NCBI GenBank assembly: GCA_008973525.1
Contig: WACJ01000327.1
Span: forward strand, 288,499-352,498
DNA from: Stenopsyche tienmushanensis
Lineage: Eukaryota > Arthropoda > Insecta > Trichoptera > Stenopsychidae
Direction: 5' to 3'
DNA length: 64,000 nucleotides
This document shows positions 1 to 10,284 of this stretch, in pieces. The notes beneath the pieces were generated by a model. It was not told the DNA's origin. It searched no databases and worked only from the letters and a program-made list of their open reading frames with translations. Every line of letters starts with the position of its first letter. The stretch's first letter is position 1. The translations under genes and the position numbers were made by a program.

Positions 1-588
1 CTCTTGGGCGATGAGAACTTTCTCGGAACCGTTGATGATGAAATAGCCGCCGGGATCGAGAGGGCACTCGTTCAACTCCGTAAGATCTCGATCTATGAGC
101 CCGTTGAGCAGGCAGTAGGTCGATCTCAACATTATGGGAATTTTGCCGATGAATGTCTTCTGATGCTGCGTTTCAATCGGATCCTCTCCCTCCTTGACTA
201 TGGTTTTGGTGATGTCGACATAGAGCGGCGCGGAATATGTCAGATTTCGAAGTCTCGCTTCGTTCGGCATCATCGCAGCGGCGGCGCCGTCCTTTTCCCA
301 ATGGGTCGGCTTCGATAAATAGATCTGCTCGAACTTGAGCAAATAATGAGGCGGAGTCTCGATCTCACCGGAGGAGTGCTGAGCTTCAGCCTGGAGATCT
401 ATTTGAGGAGAGTCTTCGACGATCCTCTGCACGGACATTTGGATGAACTCGTCGAAGCTGTCAAGCTGCTGTCGAACGAGGCCTTTCTCGTCGAAGTAGG
501 CATTGATGACAATCCAACAGGCCTCTTGCCAGAGTTCGGACGAAATTTCTTCCGCATCCTCTTCTTCATATTGGTCTTCCTCGTACAT
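1..588 (-). CDS. RpII140: RNA polymerase II second-largest subunit (RPB2), N-terminal part
   Basis: This is the first 196 codons of the beta-like catalytic-core subunit of RNA polymerase II, which works in the nucleus. The minus strand is open from an ATG at 588 to the window edge, with no intron. The product begins [20 protein letters not shown] and continues through [56 protein letters not shown] and [18 protein letters not shown] to [16 protein letters not shown]. These are hallmark stretches of the eukaryotic RPB2 protrusion/lobe N-terminus. The acidic leader and lack of extra N-terminal sequence match the insect form, and the ATG follows a short A-rich stretch. The gene continues beyond position 1 (the family is about 1170 residues). 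It is divergent from the LIM-protein gene. Identification is by recognised family sequence and is very secure. Confidence 0.96.
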   Translation of the reverse strand, partial: MYEEDQYEEEDAEEISSELWQEACWIVINAYFDEKGLVRQQLDSFDEFIQMSVQRIVEDSPQIDLQAEAQHSSGEIETPPHYLLKFEQIYLSKPTHWEKDGAAAAMMPNEARLRNLTYSAPLYVDITKTIVKEGEDPIETQHQKTFIGKIPIMLRSTYCLLNGLIDRDLTELNECPLDPGGYFIINGSEKVLIAQE

Positions 589-1060
589 TTTGCAACGAAC
601 ACGAAGCGCGCCCGCCGAACGGCCGAACCTCTGTGTATAGCAGGGATTTTTTGGTCATAATATATTTTAGCGTCCTACTTGTTTACATTAATAACAATAA
701 AATGGGTAAGATTGCTCAGCAAAATCTCATAAGAAACATTTCAAATAATAATTTCCATTATGTCAGAATATTTTTTATTACGATAATGATTTCAAAATAA
801 TGAATAAAACAAATTTTATTATTTTTATTTTGAATAAAAGATAAATTGTCATTTTTTTTTTCTATAAATTAATTTTAATGTTTGCTTATGACTTATTTTA
901 TGTTCCAAAATATCTGATTTCTCAAATATTTCACGTTATTTTTTATTGCCAAATATTTAATATGTATTTAAAACTGGCACCGATTGATCATATACCGTAC
1001 TAGTAAACAGAGGGCGGAAAGTCGCCACTGGCAACTCTAAAGAGGCTGTCAGTTGGTCGC
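589..1060. promoter_or_regulatory. Shared upstream region of RPB2 and Ajuba genes
   Basis: About 470 bp separate two divergent start codons. The RPB2 side is moderately G+C-rich, the middle (about 660-960) is very A+T-rich with many T and A runs, and the last 60 bases before the Ajuba ATG become G+C-rich again. Both 5' UTRs and both core promoters must lie here or be spliced in from elsewhere. No TATA box or other motif is distinctive enough to call. Confidence 0.4.
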
Positions 1061-3483
1061 ATGGCGGGGGTGCGCGGGCAGCGGGCCGAGCCGGCCCGCG
1101 AACGCGGGAGCATCGTGGCTGGTTCGAAATGTGCCGTCGGAACGCGGAGCGCACTCTATGAAAACGTGACAGGTGCAATGCGCGCCCAACCGCAAGCTCC
1201 GCCGCCGCCACCGCCGCCCCTATACGAAAACTTGTCACGGGCGCAACCGGGGCCGCAAGTGGCGCACGGTATCCGCTACGGAGGACCCGCGCCTGCCCCG
1301 CCGCCTCCCCCGCGCGCTTACGAGCTCCCGGCGGCCTACTCCAATCGAGTCGTCACCTTTCCGGCCAACGCCATTTACGCCTCGATTGCGCCAAGTGCCC
1401 AGCGTCCCAAGGCCAACATAGCAACGTCCGTCGAAAATGGAGCAGCCTCTCCGAAGTATTTCCACTCGAAACCGAACAGTTCACTCGGGGGGAGGCCCCC
1501 GCGTCGGCGACCCGACAGTCCCGACTCTGCAGACAAGCTCAAAATTGCAGACGACTCGGACGGCTCCGATTATGTCTGCATGACGGGCGGTAACCCTCCG
1601 CTTTTCCGCACATCGGCGAGCTCAAATTTTATTCCGGCTGAACCGCCGCGCCAAGAAGCCGAAGCCCTGCCCCCGCCCGGGGATGACCGTCCACCGGCAC
1701 AACTCGGTCCGAGTCCATTCACAAGTCCAGCGCCGAGTCCAACGCCGAGTTCCGTCTCGCAGCTTAGCGGTGGTTCTCGGGGATCGGGTGGCAGAGGTAA
1801 AGGTCTTCTGCCATATAGCGTTACCCCTCCACGTCCGACGGGTCCCTCTGAAGCCCAGCGCAAGGTTGAAGAACTCACCAGACAGCTCGAAGAAGAGATG
1901 GAGCGTCAAGATGAAGAGGGAGAATATTTTGGTAATTATCACATTACTATCAAAATTCATATAAAAATCACTAACATAATCTATTTTTTAATCACGCTAC
2001 TTGTTTTGTTAATTGAACGCTTATGTGAGCATATTTTTATCTCTAAATATGTTTATCTCCTTAACTAAAGTTACTTAAATATGTAATATTATGAACATTT
2101 CATGTAAAGAAATCTTTTACTATAGGAATATGCCATACTTGTGGAGAAAAAGTTACAGGGGCAGGTCAAGCCTGTCAAGCCATGGGCAACTTATACCATA
2201 CAAATTGTTTCATTTGTTGTTCTTGTGGAAGAGCTCTTCGTGGCAAAGCATTTTATAACGTACACGGAAGAGTGTATTGCGAAGAAGATTATTTGGTAAT
2301 TATTTTTCCATTATCAATACTGAAATTTCTGTAATATCCTAAATAGAATCTCAATGGAAACATACCGGTATTGTGTATTTTTGTTTTTAGTATTCTGGCT
2401 TTCAACAAACTGCAGAAAAGTGTGCAATTTGCGGACACCTTATTATGGAAATGGTAAGCATTGCTCTCCTTGTCTCAAATTATGTTCTTTATATTTATCT
2501 TTTTAGATCTAACCTAATGCTACTGACAATGTTCATTTACATGACAGATTCATTGTTATCATTCTAATTTAATTCATATGTGAAATATAAATAGCACTAT
2601 GAACTCATTTACAATGGCGCATCACCAGAATTGTCTTTCAACACGTTTAAATAATAATTTACAGATTCTTCAAGCCATGGGTAAATCGTATCACCCCGGA
2701 TGCTTTCGATGCTGCATATGCAATGAATGCCTGGACGGTGTCCCATTCACTGTGGACGTTGATAATAAAATTTATTGCGTTAATGATTATCATCGAATGT
2801 TTGCTCCTAAATGTGCTAGTTGTGGAAAAGGTAAGTTTTTTTTAATGTTTTGATAAAATAATACTGATAAAATCATGATTACATTTCAAGTGCATCGATT
2901 GAATGTTTTAACCCTTTGCGGACGTATTAAATTTGAACATGAGTGTCATACTGGTCGGAATTAATTCCCATTGAAAGATAATGAAGTCTTTATTGAACAT
3001 TAGATGTATTTTTATACAAGAATGTGTTTCATTACCATGTGTCGTATCTTTGAAGTCTCCAATATGCAGTCCTGGTTTTTGACTATGTATTGCAAAAATA
3101 ATTAGTTTGGAATCTTCCGCCCCTAATCTTTCTGTTCGAACATACAGAGCAATCTTTACTTTTAACATATTCACAGTTTGTTTGGCTTAATTATAATTAT
3201 ATCAATTATTTCATTTTAATATCGTTAATATAATGTTGCAGGAATCACGCCGGTTGAAGGTACGGAGGAGACTGTGCGTGTTGTTTCAATGGATAAAGAT
3301 TTTCATGTGGATTGTTATATGTGCGAAGAGTGCGGAATGCAACTAACCGACGAACCTGACAAACGTTGCTATCCGCTCCGCGGACACCTCCTCTGTCGCT
3401 CTTGCCATCTGATGAGCTTGGGTTGTTCTCCAGGGCAGCACGCGGAACCTCCGTCTCCGGCCAACTATCAATACATGGGCTAA
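1061..3483 (+). CDS. jub: Ajuba-family LIM-domain adaptor
   Basis: Five exons: 1061-1931, 2126-2295, 2391-2453, 2665-2830, 3242-3483, all GT-AG and in phase, giving 503 residues. Residues 1-290 are a low-complexity Pro/Ser-rich region. Residues 291-503 hold three LIM zinc-binding domains beginning near C293 (CHTC), C358 (CAIC) and C418 (CASC), with linkers typical of the Ajuba/LIMD1/WTIP group: [36 protein letters not shown] and [20 protein letters not shown]. The family acts at adherens junctions and in the nucleus and restrains the Hippo kinase Warts. Visible short motifs are a PPLY (PPxY) at 52-55, which could bind WW domains, and two YEN (YxN) motifs at 33-35 and 55-57. The start is the first in-frame ATG; M40 is an alternative. 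The first exon is far more G+C-rich than the rest. Confidence 0.93.
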
Positions 3484-4340
3484 TAGACGTTTTATTTTTT
3501 TTTTATTCGCATATTTATTAAAGGTTATTTTATAGGACAATAACTTTTATACATTTATACAACCTGCTTATCTTTTTAATCAAAATACCCTTGTTCGATA
3601 AATACGAAGAAATTTTGGAGAAGCAAGTATTTATAGTGAAACATCCAATTATAAGATCTCACTTCAATTTACTCGTAATAAAAAAATTGCTACATATACT
3701 GCAATTTGATCATATATAATTTTCCTACACATGTAACATGTGCTAAATGTTTATCTGATAATTGAAGATAATTAAATTATATGGGTCTCGAGTTAAATTT
3801 TATATAATTTCAATATTTTTTAGTCATTTTTTAACGATTACGCATTTATTGTACATAGTATTATTGAATTATCAGTGTATTTGGTATTAATTTATGCCTA
3901 GGAGACTATTAGAAATTAGTTAAATATTTTATTCACATTCCATTTTAACATTTTTGGATTCAACAGATTATGATTTTGTTTGCATGTGCCTAAAAATTAC
4001 CACAATATTTTAATGAATGAATTATGATTTGATTAAGAAATAAATGCTTCAATGCGCAGCAATATTTTTGTAGAGTTTGTTATATTTTACAAATCTAAAA
4101 ATATCAGTTTTTTATTCCATCCCTTAAAAAAAATATTGTATTCGTAGATATTTTATTTTATTACTCACGGAGACAATGGATAAATAGTTTTTTTATAAAC
4201 GTTAATTTCTACTTATGTACTTCTTGGCGGCTTTAATTTTTAAGCCAGCTATTTTATATTATCTAAATGTTTAAGGGAATGAATAATAGAATAACGTAAG
4301 TGCAGTCATTTGCTTTTTTTTATAATATAAGTAATTCTAG

Positions 4341-4553
4341 ATATCGATAATGCCAAAAATGCATGCCGTTTTATAGGTGTAAGAAAAAGAAACAACACGC
4401 GTTTAATCAATAATAAATCCATCATGAATCTATTGCAATTTGTCATCTGTTTCAAAGCATATAGCAAAAAAACACTACATAATTATGTCCTTTTTTCATA
4501 ACTTTTCTAAAAAGACGTGTAAAAACGGCACATATTTTTGGCATTGTTGATAT
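4341..4553. mobile_element. Short inverted-repeat element (MITE-like), 213 bp
   Basis: The first 32 bases (starting ATATCGATAATGCCAAAAAT) match the reverse complement of the last 32 (ATATCAACAATGCCAAAAAT) at about 27 positions. The inner part carries no open frame. No clean target duplication is visible. A lone copy of the same end (core ACGGCACGTATTTTTGGCAC) lies near 11436-11462, so the family is repeated. The superfamily is not assigned. Confidence 0.55.
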
Positions 4554-5167
4554 TTTCAAATGAAATAGGTCCAACTATTAATTTCAGTTTGTCTACATTA
4601 TGGATTTGAACATGGCAGCTTCAATGACAATAAAATAATAGTTTGATTTTTAGACGTATCCACAAAAGATACCATAAAAATTATAATAGTAACCGTAATA
4701 TTTGCATCATTCCTAACTTCATTTATTCTGCAACAAATCTGTTTAGTTAAATTTTAAATGTGATAAAAATCAGAAAAATGAGACCTACATTATTATGTTC
4801 ATCGATTCGGGGGACTTCTACCGAGTAAAAAAATCGATCGATACGAGAAAAATACATCAAAATCATGTGTCATTGATATACTGATCAGAGTCTATAGAAA
4901 TGCATTCCAATGAATATTATTTTATTTTTGAATTGTAGATTTACCATTTACCAATTCATGCATGAGCTTCCTATATATAAAATGTGATATATTCAATGTA
5001 CCGTGCATAAAATTAATACTTGATTCATGAAATATAATATATATTTTACTTTTAAAAAGTATTATTTACCCTTGAATTCACGAGGTTTTAATTTAAACAC
5101 TAATGATGTAATTTAATTCAAATATAGTCTGGATATATTAGACAGTTCATTTAAAAATGTCGTTTTT

Positions 5168-5395
5168 TTAAATGAAAGAGTTAAATTCAACAAAAAAATT
5201 ACATTCTATATTATTTAGCCTGGTTCGTTGGGAATAAACCTTGCAATCCCTTTTTTGTCCAATCAAAATAACATGCAGCTTCCCATTTATTCGGATGCCT
5301 TCAGAACTGCTCTGCGAGGTAGAAGCTGTGCTAGGTTGTCTTCTACTTGATGCAAACGGTATTCCTGCGGCGATTTCTTCGAATTCTGTGCACAT
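5168..5395 (-). CDS. Unassigned open frame, possibly an exon or a relic
   Basis: This is a 75-codon frame whose first 50 residues (IAAGIPFASSRRQPSTASTS then QSSSEGIRINGKLHVILIGQ) look less random than the surrounding A+T-rich DNA. The base composition of 5230-5400 is clearly richer in G+C than its flanks. I do not recognise the product. It may be an exon of an unrecognised gene, a decayed transposon fragment, or chance. No convincing partner exon was found. Confidence 0.15.
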   Translation of the reverse strand: MCTEFEEIAAGIPFASSRRQPSTASTSQSSSEGIRINGKLHVILIGQKRDCKVYSQRTRLNNIECNFFVEFNSFI

Positions 5396-6649
5396 TGTCC
5401 ATTCTAAAGATTCGATCTCGAATGCAAAGCATTAAGTATGATAAAACGACGTTTTCGACTGTACTCCCTAATATATTGTTTTTTCATGAATCAATAATAA
5501 ATATTTCATGCGAATGGATTATATAGATTGTTTTGTAATCCATTGATATTCGAATCAACAATCTTGACCGTGTATAAAATTGTACAAAAAAGGCACATTT
5601 GAAAAATTTGTATAGTTTTGTTGTTTATCTCACTAATGGTTGTTAACTAAATTTTATAAACCATAAATTAAAGCTATGCTACGGTAGTTAATATAAGTAA
5701 AGGTCATGTACTAGATTATGATATGTTATAACTCCAATGACTGATTTATCATGTCATATAATAAGTTAAGGAATGTATGCCGTACATCGCAAAATAGAAA
5801 GACGTTTCAAATCCTTTATAAAAGGAATCATCTTAATGCTGAAAACCCGATGTTCACGTTATTAATTGCTCGAGACCGACGCAACGGATATAAATGAATC
5901 AAAGGCGTAGGATTAAAGATAATTACGATATAATTTATAAAATGGCAGCAGCAAAATGATGCTTATTTATCTACTACTTTTTATGCTGCATTTTTTAATA
6001 ACAATGCTTGTCATGATAAATCAACGTCATTCTTATAATGTGATTTTTTAAGCTTTAGTTAATTCGTAAGTATATATATGATTGTAAAATATTTTGGTTT
6101 ATGTTTCTACATGCAAAATTTTTAATTGTTACAAGTTCGACAAACAAGTATTGAAATTCCAATTATATATGTAACGACATGCATAAATTGTATACAAATT
6201 TCAACGATATTTAGTAGGGAAACGAGAAAAAAAAACGCAACGCTGTTGTCTGGTTAGGCGAGTCGTAAGTTCAAACGTTCACTTCTCGAAGGATCAGCAC
6301 AATTAGACTTGGCTATGTGCCATATGTTTTAACTGAACTATTTAAAGTGAGCTCTCTATGCATAAAATAATGTGGTGTCAGATCCGACAATTAATCATGT
6401 ATTCCTAGAGTCACATTTTGTATGCAAGTTTTTATTGTAATCAGTACTTATTTCACAAAAATAAATGTTTTATAATAGTTCATCTTTTTATTTTATAAAA
6501 AACTATATTTTTACCTTTTTGTCGAGGACCTGTTTGTCGGCCTGCGATAAAAAAATCGCCACCCGTATCCCTCTAACAACAATGGGAGAGACGTGTCCAT
6601 TGGAACGTCTGAGCTGTATGCTTTTTCAATACCATATGAAAAATAAATT

Positions 6650-6905
6650 TTTGGACCTCTCCGGGATAAAACTTCAGGTGCTGAAACCATGAGGTCCAAT
6701 CGCGAGATCATGGACATATACGGTGAGTCCCCCGAACCGTCTTGGACTTCCAACCGAGTGGCCGTAGACCCGTCTGAAGACTTCAGCTACGCTGGGCTAG
6801 TCAAATAGAAAAAGATCCCGCGCGTCTGGGCCTGGGCAATGGGAGGGAGGAGGCCCAGGACCGACGATTGTCAGTAGCCGGGGCCCTCTCATAGGGCTAT
6901 AAGTG
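6650..6905 (+). mobile_element. 3' end of an RTE-like LINE
   Basis: The block from TTTTTGGACCTCTCCGGGAT through ATGAGGTCCAATCGCGAG to the ACTTCAGCTACGCTGGGCTA segment matches the 3' part of the element at 13.7-14.6 kb, and its first part also matches the end of the element at 24.2-25.06 kb. It is truncated at its 5' side and contains stops and indels, so it is a dead copy. It is the shared tail that defines the family in this window. Confidence 0.65.
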
Positions 6906-6933
6906 CCACTACAAGAAAATTGTAACATATTGG

Positions 6934-7585
6934 ATGTCAGGAAATGCCATCGATCTATGTATGGAAGACAAGCCTCGAAGTGGACAACTCATCCAAGCAG
7001 CCCTGAAATCAGCAATCGAGGATGATCTGATGCCATCCATAAAAAAAATATCAGAGATGATCGGCATATTCGTCGTTGTTTTCCGCAACGATCGCTTCTT
7101 CTGCCCCGTCTTTATTTGAATCGACATAACACTGAGCAAGATCAAGGACGCGCTCAAATCGCTCACTGGCAAAAAGTCTTGTGGTAATGATGGACTCAAT
7201 GCGGAGCACATTGCACTTGATTGTTTATCCTGAAAACGCTATTTAACAGAATGGTCATGCATAATTTCTTGCCAGCCAACTATAGACCCGTTGCACTCGC
7301 CACTATCTTGGCCAAACTACTTGAAAAAATCATTTACAGGAAGTTAAAAACTTACCTTTACACTGACGATGTGCAATTTGCGTTCAGGACGAACACATCT
7401 ATCAGCTTGACCATCTACACGCTCAAGAAAGTCGTCAGGTGTTACACCTGCAAAAGGACAGTCGTCTATGCTTGCTTTCTCGACCTGAGTAAGGCATTCA
7501 TTCGCTTTGACCGGACCCTACTCTGGAACAAGCTGAGGAAGAGAGGCACCCCATCTACTCTGGTCGATCTGTTGGCCAGTTGATA
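6934..7585 (+). pseudogene. CR1/L2-like LINE reverse transcriptase relic
   Basis: Two broken frames are visible. The first has KDALKSLTGKKSCGNDGLNA, the usual lead-in to a non-LTR reverse transcriptase. The second, from 7221, has NYRPVALATILAKLLEKIIY, YTDDVQFAFRTNTSISL and a DLSKAF motif (RT motif A) followed by FDRTLLWNKLRKRGTPSTLV. The region between lead-in and fingers is shortened, and the palm motif with the catalytic YADD is missing because the copy ends at the stop near 7582. It sits directly after the RTE-like tail, so two LINE relics abut. Confidence 0.75.
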
Positions 7586-8153
7586 TCGTGGGCAGTGCTA
7601 TACAATGCGCCGGAAGCAGAGCTAGGCAGGGAGGCTCCGTTGCCAGATCTTTTATTTATCAGTAAGATAAATTATTTTAAATCGCGTTAAAAACGACATT
7701 ACATCCGGCTGACCTAATAATACATAGAAAATCTTAAATTCACTAATCTCTATCCTGACCTGGTAATCAACATGCATGTTTCTGATTTAATTGCTTATCT
7801 GACTATTGCTTATTCCTCATTGCTATATCACACTTCATTCATGATTCTTATATGATAAGGGTAGTCCAAGAAGTACCTATGGTAGAGAGTACTTACCTTA
7901 TAAAACTTAAGCTTGAAGACACTGCGTTGTTCAGTATTTGTTTGGGAACCATCAATACTGAACATTCTCAGTGAATTTATAAACACGGAGGCAATTAGTC
8001 TTCGTTATGTGATATAATACTTTTATTTGAAATGTTTCAGTTCAACCAATATCAAAGGCAAGCTAAATTCTAATGGGGGGAAGTCTGCTCCTTCGTTTAC
8101 AATAGTAAAATATTAGGTGGCAGTGTTTATACGAGATCATACAAGCTGCCAAG

Positions 8154-8322
8154 ATGAAGTGGTCGCCGGTGATCGACCACCATGTCAGAAATGGTGGTCA
8201 GGTATTGGATGACCATCAACTGAAAATGCACAATCTAACAAACATGGTAGGCACTTCAAAAAGTGCTGTACATCACATATTGACTGAAAATTTGGCCACA
8301 CAAAAGCTGTGCGCAAGATGAG
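8154..8322 (+). pseudogene. Mariner-family transposase relic (N-terminal helix-turn-helix)
   Basis: The frame reads VLDDHQLKMHNLTNMVGTSK followed by SAVHHILTENLATQKLCAR and then a stop. This matches the second helix-turn-helix of mariner transposases and the conserved start of the catalytic domain (KLCARW). The catalytic domain is not found downstream, so it is a truncated dead copy. The following 8.33-8.55 kb is G+C-richer and may belong to another element, but I could not identify it. Confidence 0.7.
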
Positions 8323-9304
8323 TGCTGTAACAACATTTTTTTGGCTTCATTTGCTCCTTACTAGAACAAAGATAAGAAAGGTCCCCAATAGGAACCTTTG
8401 GCCTGCAAACAAAAGCAGGTATAGGGGCAAGTCTGTGGCCGCGGCAGTCTCAAAGCCGCTGGGGTGCAATCTAGATGGAGTAATTGCTTCAAGCATATTA
8501 CGCGAATTAGCTATAAAGCATTGAAATAATCCGAATTTCTTCACCAAAATTATAGACGACATTCTTAGAGATATGGACTTTCAAAAAATGAAATTAATAA
8601 AAAAACAATTTTTTTGACGTGATAAAGTGAGATGACCCTTTAATTTAAAGAAATAATTTTATCATATTTAAAATATTTATCAAAATTGCAACACTAATAT
8701 CTGTAGGTATGATAATTAAAAATTTAAATTTGCTTCACTTTTTTATTTGTCATTTCGTTTCCTTTTTCATATAAAATAATATTCATCATCTCTAACTTGA
8801 AAAATAATCTAGCAAGTGAATTTACATTAATATAAAAAAATCAACTGTATAGCGTTACCTGTACTATATTATTTTCACAACAATAATACATACTTTAAAA
8901 TTTTCAACATTAAATAATAACAAAATTCTTAATATTCTATTAACAAAAACATTTTTAAAACATTCCAGAGACCAAGTCTTAGACTTCCAATCATACCGGA
9001 TTGAACTGCATAACACATTTTAAGTCGACTGCCAATGAGCACACTGAGGAGCCAATATCACAATTTAAATGTACCGTTGTCTGTACCGTTATTTAAGTGG
9101 TTTAAAATATCTGCATTAAAAATTATATTTTCATTCATCAGACTTTCATACTGACAAATATATTATTGCACATTCATATGCGTTAAACATTTATAGCACC
9201 ATTTTGAAATATGTGTACTGATTGTTAATTTTAAAAAGCTTTTGCATCGTTAATGATGTCATTAATTTGAAAAACTACAATTGTAACTATACATTATGGT
9301 GTTC

Positions 9305-10284
9305 TTATTTATTTTTCAATTCACTCTCTTTAATTTCTTTCATCTCTTGCTTATATTTCGCAATATCGCTCATAACATTATCTTTTCGCTCTTTAATTTG
9401 GTATTTTCTATGCCGCAGCTCTTGCCTTGTGTCTTGATACATTTCTTGCAAACCTTCCTTCCTCTCCTGGTACATTTCTTTTAATTGCTCTCGCGAAGGA
9501 ATGGGCTTAATATAACCCCATTGCAATAAATATTTTATTGATATAGTAGTTCCACCTAAAAATGTAAGAATAATATTCTATTCGAGGTTAAATAATTTTA
9601 ACCGAACATGCACCATTATACTAACCTACGGTTACAGTGTATCTAACAGGAGTAGCAATTTTATAGAGAGCATATGCCAATGCATAATAACCCATACTAG
9701 AGTCTTTGAGAGGGTCGGTGAATTTTTCGCTGATTCCCATAGATTTTAATAAAGCTATGACATCAACGCCGCTGAAATAATAAATAAAATATACACCATA
9801 AAAATTGGATATTTTAAACACATCCTTATCGAAAATTGATATCGCAATGTTAAAAAGATAGGGAATAAATATTAACATGATAAGACATAAAACTAGTTCC
9901 ATACCTTTTAGCGAGATAATAAAATCCACCAAGCCAACAGGCTGACGTAACTAGATGAACCGGTACGAGAACATACCAATAGTCTCTGTACATCTGTTTG
10001 AATCGAGCAACGATCCCCGGTTTTTCATTATTGTTTTCAGGTTTAGCTGGATCCACATTTCCTATATTTGTACTATTATTGGCATAACTTCTAACGGGAT
10101 ACGAAAAATTATTGCATCCATTCAAATTTAAAACGCGTGGATAAAATGTTTTAATTTCGGCATTATCAAATACCAATTGCACCTTCGGTCGAAACGAAGA
10201 ATTAACACACAGAGATCTACAGCTATTCAAGGGAATCACTAATCTAGATACTTTACGAAATAAAGAGCCCATCGTTCTTAACAA
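9305..10284 (-). CDS. FAM210A: FAM210-type mitochondrial protein (DUF1279)
   Basis: Three exons on the minus strand: 10284-9905, 9771-9626, 9555-9305, all GT-AG and in phase, 258 residues. The N-terminus (MLRTMGSLFRKVSRLV...) is basic and Ser/Arg-rich with no acidic residue in the first 35, as expected of a mitochondrial import signal. The DUF1279 core follows: FKQMYRDYWYVLVPVHLVTS, a hydrophobic helix ending in GGFYYLAK, then GVDVIALLKSMGI and ALYKIATPVRYTVTVGGTT. The last 70 residues are Lys/Glu/Gln-rich and likely form a coiled coil. Both FAM210 paralogues carry this domain. The long charged C-terminus favours FAM210A, which in mammals supports mitochondrial translation. The second Met (M5) is also a possible start. 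Confidence 0.88.

Larger units (their letters stand above)
3484..9304. other. A+T-rich intergenic stretch between Ajuba and FAM210 genes
   Basis: The proximal 0.5-1.5 kb is probably 3' UTR of the Ajuba gene; one AATAAA lies at 4039-4044. The rest carries no recognisable gene. It holds an inverted-repeat element at 4341-4553, LINE fragments between about 6.6 and 7.6 kb, and a mariner relic at 8.15-8.32 kb. A short open frame on the minus strand at 5168-5395 is listed separately. Everything between these is A+T-rich sequence in which I see nothing. Confidence 0.5.

Noticed and set aside
1570..1960. Overlapping minus-strand frames of 100-112 codons
   Set aside because: They mirror the G+C-rich, low-complexity first exon of the Ajuba gene, where stops are rare on both strands.
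6240..6310. Possible tRNA-like or SINE sequence around GGTTAGGCGAGTCGTAAG
   Set aside because: Only one box resembles the promoter consensus and no stem pairing was found.
9222..9484. Two plus-strand hydrophobic frames
   Set aside because: They are the reverse strand of the charged coiled-coil end of the FAM210 gene.
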